A stretch of DNA of 64,000 bases from Paraburkholderia megapolitana (lineage in GTDB: Bacteria > Pseudomonadota > Gammaproteobacteria > Burkholderiales > Burkholderiaceae). Where the stretch lies: the NCBI RefSeq assembly GCF_007556815.1, contig NZ_CP041743.1, positions 1,736,001 through 1,800,000 of the forward strand, in the 5' to 3' direction. The first letter of the stretch is position 1. Each line of letters opens with the position of its first letter. The notes under the pieces were generated by a model. The model ran no database searches. It saw only the letters and a program-made list of their open reading frames with translations, and was not told the DNA's origin. Of the stretch, positions 20,101 to 28,341 are shown in pieces. A program made the position numbers and the translations under genes.

Positions 20101-21112
20101 CGTTGCGCAGCGCCCGCAACTGACCTTCGCTGCGCGGTGCGTAGATCGCGCCACCGGCTGCGTCGGTGCTCGCCCCCGCGCCGCGAATCACACCATAGAT
20201 GCGGTCGCCGTCGGCTTCGGCGTCGGCGAGCCGCTTCAGCACCAGCATCGCGACGCCTTCGGAGATCAACGTGCCGTCGGCCTCCGCATCGAACGCACTG
20301 ACCTTGCCGCTCTTCGATAAGGCAGGCGTTTTGCTGAAGCTAAGAAACGCGAGCTGCGAATTGTCGGTGTCGACACCGCCGCTGATCATCAGGTCGGCGG
20401 CGCCGCTGCGCAGCTCCTGGCACGCGAGTCGCACGGCGGCCAGCGAACTCGCGCAGGCCGCATCGACGGTATGGCTCGCGCCGCCCAGACCGAAGCGGTT
20501 GGCGACCCGACCGGCCACGATATTGGCCAGCATGCCGGGGAAGGTGTCCTCGGTCCACTGCGGGTAGTAGTTGCCCATCGCGGTGGCGACGGCGTCGATC
20601 TGCTCCGCCGCAACACCGGCCTGTTTCAGCGCGTCCTGCCATTTCGGAATGTCGCTGCGGCGGGCCATGTCGAGCGCGAGTTCGACGGTGGTGCCGGCGA
20701 CGCCGAGTACGACGCCCGCACGCGCGGCCGGCAGCGGTTTGCCCGCGGCATTCGACTCGGTGGCATAGCCGGCATCGAGCAGCGCTTCGCGGGCCACCAT
20801 CATCGCGTAGAGCTGCGCGCTGTCGGTGGCATCGAGACTGTTCGGCGGGATGCCGTACAGCAGCGGATCGAAGGCGAGATCGGGCATGAAGCCGCCGCGA
20901 TCGGCATAGGTTTTATCGGGTGCCGACGGGTCGGCATCGTGATACTGATCGATGCGCCAGCGGCTCGGCGGTACCGGCTCAAGGCACTCGGTGCCACCGA
21001 GAATATGACTCCAGTACTCGCCGAGGTTGCGGGCCTTCGGTAGTACCGTGGCCATGCCGATTACCGCGATCGGTGCGGAGACCTGGTGCTGGACGTTGGA
21101 GGACTTGGGCAT
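14114..21112 (-). CDS. PfaA-like PUFA-type synthase: KS-AT-4xACP-KR-DH
   Basis: 2332 residues. KS (12-470) with VDAACASS (Cys220), EAHATGT (His354) and GHTKAAAG (His392). AT (about 580-880) with GHSFGE (Ser680). Four near-identical ACPs follow, each with LGVDSIKRVEIL; their phosphopantetheine serines fall near residues 1155, 1262, 1361 and 1471, joined by Ala/Pro-rich linkers. A ketoreductase occupies about 1560-2000 (VTGGARGIT, FSSTAGYTGNAGQSDYSMAN). A dehydratase-like domain ends the protein (HRINRLAVLP near 2075, with Arg where PKS DHs have Gly). Tandem ACPs are the hallmark of PUFA synthases, where their number raises output. It starts 107 bp after the terminal NRPS gene, the larger of two gaps in the operon. 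Likely builds the lipid part iteratively from malonyl-CoA. Confidence 0.9.
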   Translation of the reverse strand: MPKSSNVQHQVSAPIAVIGMATVLPKARNLGEYWSHILGGTECLEPVPPSRWRIDQYHDADPSAPDKTYADRGGFMPDLAFDPLLYGIPPNSLDATDSAQLYAMMVAREALLDAGYATESNAAGKPLPAARAGVVLGVAGTTVELALDMARRSDIPKWQDALKQAGVAAEQIDAVATAMGNYYPQWTEDTFPGMLANIVAGRVANRFGLGGASHTVDAACASSLAAVRLACQELRSGAADLMISGGVDTDNSQLAFLSFSKTPALSKSGKVSAFDAEADGTLISEGVAMLVLKRLADAEADGDRIYGVIRGAGASTDAAGGAIYAPRSEGQLRALRNAYDEAGFPANSVGLIEAHATGTTVGDAVEIASLQTVLEGAKAPVALGSVKSQIGHTKAAAGAASLVKTLLALHHKVVPPTLNVRKPNTLLGEEGPLYLPKQARPWIGNPDHPRRAGVSAFGFGGANVHLALEEYAATVPANPGHRRALPLLLSAATPAALARLCEEVAARFEQDADHTQPWPDTAPHVDHPRVGITAVNAHEAATLLHLAAKTLSQRGEEAAWSLQQTVHFRRRALDSDAKVVAVFSGQGAQTVGMGAKLATDFPQLRTIFDAFDAEAKAHGHTPITDLLYPPETFAPAQALAQRQALTHTLYAQASIGAYNMAVFTFLREHGFRPDLAIGHSFGELSALWAAGSLDDEQYRAIVLARGGALTPPAGLAEGGLLALNVDAERVRALLPQLPGISLANLNSPRQTVAGGDAQAIEQALPVFKQAGIQAVRIPVAAAFHTAHVGYAEAAWNDALATLEPHAPHCPVLANVTAAPYPADPAGIRDLLRRQPFNAVRFREQIEAAYAEGGRVFVEVGPRSILTRLVGEVLEGQPHVALPTAPDPAGDDGLQIQSAAVQLAVLGLPLRLEFPALEKAAPRALAFNISASNHRIGKRPAWPEVAEVPVAVSVSVPVTVQSHAAVVAPAPLPVAATQNVGQDAQANAWLADVHRQFLDGQLELALTLAKHAPSAAVLQQIERGQQQAMALHLQFLQGQQALSAEIGGTAVAWSGNVGAPVAAPQLSPIAPIAFEAPRANVLAPVVAARVAAPVAAPAPVVAKTSAPVVAAPVAAASQGVDITALLLRIAAEKTGFPAEMLNAGMRLEADLGVDSIKRVEILASVRDALGVAEDGKLGDELRQAATIGDIAALLGSHQGASAAPSVASVASVASVTPVAAQASAATGIDVAALLLRIVAEKTGFPAEMLNTGMRLEADLGVDSIKRVEILAGVRDALGVAEDGKLGDELRQAATIGDIAALLGSQHSAAASSIAPAAAAPASVSTGIDVVALLLRTVAEKTGFPAEMLNESMRLEADLGVDSIKRVEILAGVRDALGVADDGKLGDELRQAATIGDIAALLQGHVQAPATVASASGSVQTTAAASVAPLAPATTDSIDVGALLLRIIAEKTGFPAEMLNTGMRLEADLGVDSIKRVEILAGVRDALGIADSASAGDELRNAGTIAEIAALLTGMTNAVAAPTASAVNTPPAATPTYDAQRWRSLAVRPVPISLGRPVRMIADAGVLLIDDGGPLTREVAARLRQQGQRPIVLALAGWTDGVSEHADVSCELAGLDDALAALANAHGNPQSVLLLLPAGDDAASRRRLALGLLIVRAVLRWQPHCILGSARLDGRLGFDGGGDSVAGGLAGLLKTLRHEHPQSVARFVDLAGSLAPADAAEHLLSEWHDCQRAAVSHSDPLAHYPAECGWNAQGRWTLACTEENETAAETLPSLQAGDLVLVTGGARGITAACIEALAAQVPAHFVLLGRTVLTAGDPAWAVGHAAGAALKAQALEHLRSSGKQITPRLIDEACRAVLAAREVRANLDAIRAHGAKVDYLALDLGDTAATRAALAGLIDAHGPVKMLVHGAGVLADRRIVDKTAQDIEQVFAPKLDALLTLLDALDTQPPQRVLLFSSTAGYTGNAGQSDYSMANEALSKLAFRLGRRWPQTRAVSLAWGPWDAGMVDETLKKLFADRGIGLLPLAAGTRTFVEAALSKRGGGNQYVVGATLPAPGAQAGSRVRLERSFSPQQDPLIDEHRINRLAVLPSAWVAEWLVECATRWQDRVVTALEDYRVFKGVVFDTPAPVTLTLELEVSGPHTLRASVTDADGRPRFAGNLCFDQSLETRQRKLPVATDNVADPAGYLAGPIQYGPSFRGVERVLQLDAHSTLIECRIPAHVSENTTSHGLRPLIYDIASHACLVWLMERHRAACLPASMGRFSWRGDAPMPRDFFVEMRVRSLVGPQFSCDFELCDRDGRVFALLEDFAATVVGEDDPLWNRDLNDDVIGMETA
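16582..17770 (-). repeat. Four tandem ACP-coding repeats, about 300-330 bp each
   Basis: Four copies of an ACP-coding unit lie within the PfaA-like gene. A matching core (GAATYTCSACRCGCTTGATC-like on the plus strand) starts at 16681, 17011, 17308 and 17632, giving periods of 330, 297 and 324 bp. About 80 codons per unit are nearly identical; the linkers differ in length and composition. Such repeats readily gain or lose copies by recombination, so ACP number may vary between strains and assemblies. Confidence 0.95.
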
Positions 21113-21219
21113 GAGCAGTCTCTAGTCGGACTCGGTGGGTACGGTAGCTGGGACGACAGGGTGTGAAGCAGACGAACGGCGCTGCAACGCGGCCGGATCG
21201 ACGGAGCAACCGGGGTTCA

Positions 21220-24200
21220 TCAAGCCGGGACGCATGCTTCCCCCTGTTGCTCGAGAATCCGCGCGGCCAGCTCGCCGGCGTGAGCGGCGGTGATCATGCC
21301 GATGTGGTCGCTGTCGACGCGCGCCGTCGCGGCATGCGAACACAGCGCATGCCAGCCAAGGCTCGGGTCGTCGCCGGTTGCGGCGTCGCCGCGAATCACG
21401 GCGAGCGGGCCGGACCACGCGGGCGGCTGGTAGGCAGCGAGAATCGAGGCGCTGCGCCGGTAGATGGTCAGCAGGTTGTCGATGATCGACAGATCGGCGC
21501 TGACAGGCAGGATGCCGGCCGCCTGGCATTGTTCGAGCATGCGGCGGTGCTGTTCGGCGCGCGGTAGTCCGCGCAGCGTTGCAGCATCGAGCGGCAACTC
21601 GCGGCCGAAGTAGGCGACCATCGCCTCGGCGATCTCCGACAGCAGATCGGCTTCGTCGTATGCGGCAAACGGGTCGCTGCCATCGGGCGCAGGCTGATCG
21701 ATCAGAACCAGACTTTCTACTTCGCGACCACGCGCCTTGAGCACCTGGGCAATCGCGTAGGCAAGCACCGCGCCGAACGAATGGCCGGCCAGTCGCAATG
21801 CGCCTTCCGGCTGACGCCGCGCGATCGCCGTGGCGAATTCGTCGGCCAGTTGTTCCAGCGAAGGTGTATCGACACGCGCGTGCAGATCGGGTTGGCCCAC
21901 CTGCACGGCGAGCTGGCCGTCGAGCGCGCGGGCGAGCGGCAGATAAGCCATCGGATTGCCGCTGGCACCGGGGAACAGATAGAGCGGCACGCCCTCGTGC
22001 CCGAGTGCGATCAACCGTTCGCTGTCGGCATGAGAGGGATCGCCGAGCAGCGCGGCGAGACCCGCGACGGTCGGCTGACCGAGGAATGCGGCGAAGGACA
22101 CCTCGCGGCCAAAGTGTTGCCGCAGTCGCGTCATCAGATCGAGCGCGAGCAGCGAGTGCCCGCCCAGATCGAAGAAGTTATCGTCGAGACCGATCGCGCG
22201 CTCGGCGAAGAGCTGCTCCCACAGCGTGCAGAGCTCCAGCTCGAGTTGCGTGCGCGGCGCGCGGCTTTGTTCCTGCACCGGCATGCAACGTTGCAGCGCC
22301 TGTGTGGGCAAACCGGCGATCAGTTCGGCGAGGTCGGCTTGCTCGTCGGCGAGACGCTCCAGCAGCCCCACGTACGCATCGAGCAGGCGGCCGGCTTCGG
22401 CGAGCGGCATGTAGGCGGTGTTGACCACCAGCTCGCAACGCCAGCCCTGTTCGGTCAGCACCACCAGCAAGGTCAGTGGGAAATGCGTGCGCGCACCGTG
22501 CCCGTTCACTTCGACGATCGGCACCGCAGCTTCCTGTTGCGCCTGCCGCGGATAATTCTCGAACACCAGCAGCGCATCGCTGAGCGGCCGGCCGGCGGGC
22601 AGACCCGACCAACGATGAATATCGGCGCCGCTACACCATTCGTACGGCACGGTTGCAGCCGCGCGATCGCTGACGTCTTCGCGCAGCCACGACCAGGCAT
22701 CGCCTCGCGTGGGCACATTCAGACGCAGCGGCAGGCTGTTGATAAACAGGCCGATCCATTGCTCGCTGCCATCGAGTGCGGCTGGGCGGCCGGACACCGT
22801 GGTGAGCTGGACCACGTCGCGCTGTCCCGAGGCCCATCCTTGCAGCAGCGCAAACGCGCCACGCGCAACGTTGGCGAGCGTGATGCCGTGCTGGCGCGTC
22901 AACGCTTGCAGGCGCTCGGCCGGTGCAGCAGGCAGCCAGCGATGCAGATCGACCTGGCCAGGTGTGCCTTGCAGATCCGCTTGCGGCTGTCCAAGCGCAG
23001 TGGGTCCAACGAAGCCGGTCAGGTTGTGCTGCCAGAACGCGGTGGCCTCTTCGCGATCGCGTTCGGCGAGCCACGTGGCGTAGCGGCGTGCACTGTGACT
23101 CGGGGGCGGCAGGTGGTCGGCGTGCAACGCTTCTTCGAGCAGGCGCGCCACGCTCCAGCCGTCGAGCAGCGCGTGATGGTAGGTCCACACGAAGAGCCAG
23201 CGCTCGGTGTTTCCCGCGGATGCATCGGCGGTATCGGCTGCGTCGAGCCGCACTGTCGCGAAGCGCAGCGGCGGCGTGTCGTGCTCGAAACCTTGCTGGC
23301 GATCTGCGGCGAGCCACGCGGCAAGACGTGCTTTGCCGTCCGCTTCACCGCGCCAGTCGAGGTGTTGCCATGCCGGCGCGAACTGTGCGAGCACCGCGCA
23401 CAGCAACTCGTTCTGCGCGGCCCAGACGAAGCGGCTACGCAGCGCGTCGTGACGCACGATCAGGCGTGCCCACGCCGCTTCCAGTGCAGCGGGATCGAAG
23501 CTGCTGTCGAACGTCGCGATGAACTGTTCGATATGCATGCCGCTGCCGGGACGCGCGAGGCTTTCCAGCAGCATGCCGCGCTGCTGGGCACTGACCGGCA
23601 ACAACTCGGCGAGCGCTGCGGGCTCCAACTGGTACGTTTGCAGCAACGTATCGAGCGGCTGCTGTTCGCGAATGCCGCTCAACGGAAAGTCGCACGGTGC
23701 GCGGCCGCCCGCACCGGGACGACGCAGCGCCACGAGCAGTTCTTCCAGTGCGCGCACGGTGGCGTGAGCCCAGGCTTCGAGCTGGGTCGCGTCGGTTTGC
23801 GCCGCGCTGTAGCGGAAATCGATCCGCAGACCTGCCGAGGTCGCGTGCGCGACGATCTCGATCGGATAGGGACGCGGTGCCTGCGCATCGAGCGGCTCGC
23901 CGCTGCTTTCTTCGACTGCGCGCAGCGGGCCGGTCGTGCTCAGCGCCTGGTCGAACTGGCCGAGGTAGTTGAAGGCGACATCCGGTGCGCGCGCTGCTAT
24001 CGAGTCCATACCCGCGGGAGTGCTGCGCGCGGTTTGCTTGATTGCCAGCAGCGCTTGTTCGAGTGGCGTGCGTTGCGCGACAGATTGCGTGGCGAGTTGC
24101 GTAGGGAATGCCAGCTCGATTGCCACGATGCGGGTGAACCACCCGACAGTGCTGGCAAGTGCCGCGCCGTCAAGATCGCGACCGTGCCGCTCGAGTGCGA

Positions 24201-27200
24201 TACCAAGGCTCTGTTGTCCGTACACCTCACGCAAGCCGAGCAGTAAGCCTGTGAGCATCAGTTCGGTCGGCTCGCTGCGATATGGCGTGTTGGCCGGGCC
24301 GAGCAGTTCCTGGCTCAATGCGGCAGGTAGCGCGACGCAGCACACGCGGGTGTTGCTTTCGAGGTTCTCGCCGTCGCGATGAGCGAGCGGTGCGGGCGTC
24401 AACCGCGGTGCGACGACTGCGCTGGCGGCTGATTGAGCGGCGATCTGTCCGACTGGCTCAGCGGCCAGGTGCGCAGCCCAGTCGCCATAGCCGAGCGTAG
24501 GCGCAATCGGTTGTTCACCGTGCAGCAGTTGACCTAGGTGCTCCATCAGGACACGCCACGACATGCCATCGACAACCAGGTGATGCGCAATGATCAGCAG
24601 ATGCGGCCACGGCCATTGCGGCGCTTCGAGCAACAGCGCAGTCCAGAGCGGACCGCGTTCGATATCGAGGCTTTGCTGGGCCGCGCCGATCAAGACTTGA
24701 GCCTCTGCTTCACTGGCCACGTGGTGATGTTTCGGCAAACGGTCCGCCTGTGCCTCGGCGATGGTCTGCCGCCACTGCCCATCGTCGTCACGATGAAAGC
24801 GCAGACGCAACGCATCGTGCAGCCGCTCCAGTTCGCTCAACGCAGCGGGCAGACGTTCGAGCGTAGCGGGATCGATGGCCAGTCGCACGGCCTGATTCCA
24901 GTGATCGCGCTGCGGCATGTCGATCGCGAAGAACCACTGCTGGATCGGCGTAAGCGGCAGCGGACCCGCATGCGCGCGACGCTCGATGGTTTCGCGGCGT
25001 CGTTGCAACAGCGCGACCTGAGCCTGCAAGGTCGGCTGGCGCAGCAGTTCCTGCGGTTGCATCTCCCAGCCCTGGCGCGAGAGCCGCATCGCCATTTGCA
25101 TCGCGATGATCGAATCGCCGCCAAGGTGATAGAAGTTGTCGTCGGCTCCAAGCGTGTCGACCTTCAGCAATTCGCGCCACGCGGCGCTCAGCACGCGGGC
25201 CTGTTCGTTGTCGGGCAGTGCATCGAGATTCGCGCTGCGCGGTGCCGGCTTCGGCAACGCGTTGCGATCGAGCTTGCCGTTCGTCGTGAGCGGCAGACGC
25301 GGCAGCGTCACCAGTGCCTGCGGCAGCATGTAGTCGGGCAGATGCTGGCCGAGAAAGGCGCTCAGTTCGCGAGCGTCGAGCGAGTGATCGGGTGCGAGTA
25401 CGACGTAGGCTGTCAGTTGCTTGTGGCCGTCGGTGTCCTGCACATCGACGAGCGCTTGCACCACCGCTGGATGCGCGCCGATATGCGCTTCGATTTCGGC
25501 CAGTTCGATACGGAAACCGCGGATTTTCACCTGACGGTCCGCACGTCCGAGAAATTCGAGGCTGCGATCGGCGCGCCAGCGTACGAGGTCGCCGGTGCGG
25601 TACATGCGGGCATCGGGCACGACGCCGAACGGGTCGCGCAGGAAACGCTCGGCGCTCAGTTCGGGCCGCTTCGCATAGCCGCCGGCAACACCGCCGCCGC
25701 CGACATACAACTCGCCGACCGCACCCGGCGGCGCCAGTTCGCCGTGTGCATCGAGCACATACAAACGGGTTGCTCCGACCGCCGAACCGATCGGCACGCT
25801 GACCGCATCGGGGCCGACGTCTGCGGGAAGGATCGGATGCAGGGTCGCGAGCACCGTCGTTTCGGTGGGACCGTAGCCGTTGTAGACACGCACCTTGCCG
25901 CCGCGCGCGAACAGCGCGCGCAAGGCATTGAGCGATAGACGGTCGCCACCGGCTATCAGATGTTCGAGATTGGCCAGCACCTGCGGATGGGTTTCGCACA
26001 GGCTCTGGAACAGACCGGCGGTCAGCCACGCGAACTGCACGTTGTGCGTATCGAGCAGGTTGCCGAGCGCGTCGAGATCGGGCAATCCGGGTGGCGCGAC
26101 GAGGACCTGGGCGCCCTTGAGCAGCGGCAGCCAGATCTCCATGATCGAGGCATCGAAGGCAGTCGACGCGAAGCTCAGATAGGTGCCATCGGACGGAAAC
26201 TGCTGCATGCCGGCGAGGAAGTGCGCAACGTTCGCATGGCTGACGAGCACACCTTTGGGTCGACCGGTCGAACCGGACGTGAAGATCTGATACGCGATAT
26301 CGCTGGCTGCGCCGGTGAACGCTTCGCTTGCCGACGGCGTTTCCTGCGTGTCTTGCGCGCGCAAATCGCGCAAATCGATGGTCACCGGAAACAGCGCAGC
26401 GAAGGATAGACCCGCATCGTCGCAGGCGAGCAGCAGGTTGGCGCCGCTGTCTTCCGCCATCTCCGCGATGCGTGCGGCCGGCGTTTCCGGATCGAGCGGC
26501 AGATAGGCCGCGCCCGTGGCGAGGATGCCAAGCAGCCCTTCGATGAAATCGATCGAGCGATGTCCGGCCATCGCCACGACGTCGCCGCGGCGCACACCGG
26601 CTGTGTGCAGGCTAGCAGCGATACCGCGCGCTGTCGCTGCCAGTTCGCGATAAGTGACCTGGCGCAGTTCGGCGTGATTCCACGCGAGCGGCGAGCTCAA
26701 TGCGATCCGTTCCGGATGCGCTGCGACCACATCGTTGAAGCCCTGCCACAAGTGCGTAGCAGGCGCGCCCTCGGGCCGGAAATCGAGCAGGGCGGCACGC
26801 TCGCGTGCGGACAGCAGCGGCAGTTGCGACAACGGACGTTGCGGCTCGGCGAGCGCGACGCGCAGCAACTGCAACCAGTGATCGAGCATGGCCTGCATCG
26901 GCTCGCGCTCGAACAGCGCGCTCGCATATTCCAGCGCGGCAATCAGCCGATCGCCGCGTTCCTCGAAGGACAGCGCGAGATCGAACTTGGTGACGGTCGG
27001 CGGCGTCGCAACCGGCTGTACCTGCAAGCCTTCCAGACGAAGCTCGTTCTGGATCGCGTTTTGCAGCGCGATCATCACCTGGAACAGATCTCGACCGCTC
27101 TCGCTCGCGGGCAATACCTGCGTTGCGATGCGTTCGATCGGCACTTCGGCATGGCTGAATGCTTCGGTTGTTTGCTGCCCGATGCTGCCGATCAATGCGG

Positions 27201-28341
27201 CGAAACCGAGTTGCGGATCGACCTGCAAGCGCAGCGGCAGGCGCCCGGCAAAGAGCCCCACGACATCTTCGAGTTCACGCTGACCACGCCCTGCGATGGC
27301 GGTACCGATCAGCAGTTCGCGCTGACCGCTGTAGCGATAGAGCAGCGCGGCGAAGCTCGCGCACAGCGCCGCAAACAACGTGCACTTAGCCTGGGTGGCA
27401 AGCTGGCGTAGCGCGCGCAACTCGGCTGCGGGCAGATCGACTTGCACCGATGCGCCGACGAACTGTTTGTCGGTGGCGTTGGCGCGGCGTGTGGACAGTT
27501 CGAGCGGCGCCGGTAGTTCGGCGAGCTGTGTGCGCCAGAAAACGAGGTCGTCCTGATCGGCGTCGACCGCGTGATGTGCGACTTGCCAGGCCGCGTAGTC
27601 CGCATAGCCGAGCCCGCCAGGCGGCAAGGCAGGCGCAGTCGCGGCGCCGGGGCGATACAGCGCACTCAGTTCGCCGAGCAGGATATCGATGCTCCAGCCG
27701 TCGGCGACGATGTGATGCAAGGTCAGGCACAGCACATGACGTTGTGCGGCGAGGCGGATCAGGCGGGTGCGCAGCAGCGGTGCCTGGGTCAGCTCGATTG
27801 TGGTGGTCGCTTCTTCGGCCAGCAGGCGGTCCAGTTCGCTCTGTTGCCCCGCTTCGTCGAGTGCGGACAGATCGTAGAGCGGTAACGCAAGGTCGATCGA
27901 AGGCAGCACCGTCTGCATCGGTTGCTCGCCGATCAGCGTGATCGTGGTGCGCAATGCTTCGTGGCGTGCGCACAGTGCCTGCAATGCACGTTGCAGCGCG
28001 TCGGCGTCGAGCGGGCCATCCAGTTGCAACGCGCCTGGCATCAGGAACGCCTGGCCGCCGCCGAATTGCTGTGCCGCCCACACGGCGCGTTGCTGCACCG
28101 ATAGCGGCGCAGGCTCGCCCTGCGGTTGCACCCGACGCCGGATCGTTTGCGCGTCGCGGGTCCGTTCGAGCTGGGCCAGCAACTCCGCGCGGTGAGCGAC
28201 CAGACGCTCTTTCAGGTCGAGCGGTAGCTTGCCCTTGGGTGCGCGAAAACGCAGCTGGCCATCCTCGATCCACAGGGCGATACCGAGGTCGTGCAACTCC
28301 GCGAGCAGGCGGATCGCGATCGTGCTGCCGGCATCGTTCAT
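21220..28341 (-). CDS. Terminal NRPS: docking-C-A-PCP-E-C-PCP-TE
   Basis: 2373 residues. A TubC-type docking domain (1-60) opens it. C domain with HHIVADG near 211; A domain about 530-1010 (TSGSTGRPKG near 692); PCP GGDSIIA near 1076; epimerization domain about 1120-1560 (HHLVVDGMSW, ERHGRD); second C domain with YHHALLDGW near 1724; PCP GGHSLLA near 2061; thioesterase with GHSFGA near 2188. My reading of the A-domain pocket is D-A-M-W-I-G-G-V-L-K, resembling valine/small aliphatic codes, tentatively. The E domain should make that residue D. The last module has no A domain between C and PCP, so the last building block must come from elsewhere or the module only passes the chain. The start overlaps the preceding NRPS stop by 4 bp. 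The TE releases the product by hydrolysis or cyclisation. Confidence 0.92.
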   Translation of the reverse strand: MNDAGSTIAIRLLAELHDLGIALWIEDGQLRFRAPKGKLPLDLKERLVAHRAELLAQLERTRDAQTIRRRVQPQGEPAPLSVQQRAVWAAQQFGGGQAFLMPGALQLDGPLDADALQRALQALCARHEALRTTITLIGEQPMQTVLPSIDLALPLYDLSALDEAGQQSELDRLLAEEATTTIELTQAPLLRTRLIRLAAQRHVLCLTLHHIVADGWSIDILLGELSALYRPGAATAPALPPGGLGYADYAAWQVAHHAVDADQDDLVFWRTQLAELPAPLELSTRRANATDKQFVGASVQVDLPAAELRALRQLATQAKCTLFAALCASFAALLYRYSGQRELLIGTAIAGRGQRELEDVVGLFAGRLPLRLQVDPQLGFAALIGSIGQQTTEAFSHAEVPIERIATQVLPASESGRDLFQVMIALQNAIQNELRLEGLQVQPVATPPTVTKFDLALSFEERGDRLIAALEYASALFEREPMQAMLDHWLQLLRVALAEPQRPLSQLPLLSARERAALLDFRPEGAPATHLWQGFNDVVAAHPERIALSSPLAWNHAELRQVTYRELAATARGIAASLHTAGVRRGDVVAMAGHRSIDFIEGLLGILATGAAYLPLDPETPAARIAEMAEDSGANLLLACDDAGLSFAALFPVTIDLRDLRAQDTQETPSASEAFTGAASDIAYQIFTSGSTGRPKGVLVSHANVAHFLAGMQQFPSDGTYLSFASTAFDASIMEIWLPLLKGAQVLVAPPGLPDLDALGNLLDTHNVQFAWLTAGLFQSLCETHPQVLANLEHLIAGGDRLSLNALRALFARGGKVRVYNGYGPTETTVLATLHPILPADVGPDAVSVPIGSAVGATRLYVLDAHGELAPPGAVGELYVGGGGVAGGYAKRPELSAERFLRDPFGVVPDARMYRTGDLVRWRADRSLEFLGRADRQVKIRGFRIELAEIEAHIGAHPAVVQALVDVQDTDGHKQLTAYVVLAPDHSLDARELSAFLGQHLPDYMLPQALVTLPRLPLTTNGKLDRNALPKPAPRSANLDALPDNEQARVLSAAWRELLKVDTLGADDNFYHLGGDSIIAMQMAMRLSRQGWEMQPQELLRQPTLQAQVALLQRRRETIERRAHAGPLPLTPIQQWFFAIDMPQRDHWNQAVRLAIDPATLERLPAALSELERLHDALRLRFHRDDDGQWRQTIAEAQADRLPKHHHVASEAEAQVLIGAAQQSLDIERGPLWTALLLEAPQWPWPHLLIIAHHLVVDGMSWRVLMEHLGQLLHGEQPIAPTLGYGDWAAHLAAEPVGQIAAQSAASAVVAPRLTPAPLAHRDGENLESNTRVCCVALPAALSQELLGPANTPYRSEPTELMLTGLLLGLREVYGQQSLGIALERHGRDLDGAALASTVGWFTRIVAIELAFPTQLATQSVAQRTPLEQALLAIKQTARSTPAGMDSIAARAPDVAFNYLGQFDQALSTTGPLRAVEESSGEPLDAQAPRPYPIEIVAHATSAGLRIDFRYSAAQTDATQLEAWAHATVRALEELLVALRRPGAGGRAPCDFPLSGIREQQPLDTLLQTYQLEPAALAELLPVSAQQRGMLLESLARPGSGMHIEQFIATFDSSFDPAALEAAWARLIVRHDALRSRFVWAAQNELLCAVLAQFAPAWQHLDWRGEADGKARLAAWLAADRQQGFEHDTPPLRFATVRLDAADTADASAGNTERWLFVWTYHHALLDGWSVARLLEEALHADHLPPPSHSARRYATWLAERDREEATAFWQHNLTGFVGPTALGQPQADLQGTPGQVDLHRWLPAAPAERLQALTRQHGITLANVARGAFALLQGWASGQRDVVQLTTVSGRPAALDGSEQWIGLFINSLPLRLNVPTRGDAWSWLREDVSDRAAATVPYEWCSGADIHRWSGLPAGRPLSDALLVFENYPRQAQQEAAVPIVEVNGHGARTHFPLTLLVVLTEQGWRCELVVNTAYMPLAEAGRLLDAYVGLLERLADEQADLAELIAGLPTQALQRCMPVQEQSRAPRTQLELELCTLWEQLFAERAIGLDDNFFDLGGHSLLALDLMTRLRQHFGREVSFAAFLGQPTVAGLAALLGDPSHADSERLIALGHEGVPLYLFPGASGNPMAYLPLARALDGQLAVQVGQPDLHARVDTPSLEQLADEFATAIARRQPEGALRLAGHSFGAVLAYAIAQVLKARGREVESLVLIDQPAPDGSDPFAAYDEADLLSEIAEAMVAYFGRELPLDAATLRGLPRAEQHRRMLEQCQAAGILPVSADLSIIDNLLTIYRRSASILAAYQPPAWSGPLAVIRGDAATGDDPSLGWHALCSHAATARVDSDHIGMITAAHAGELAARILEQQGEACVPA

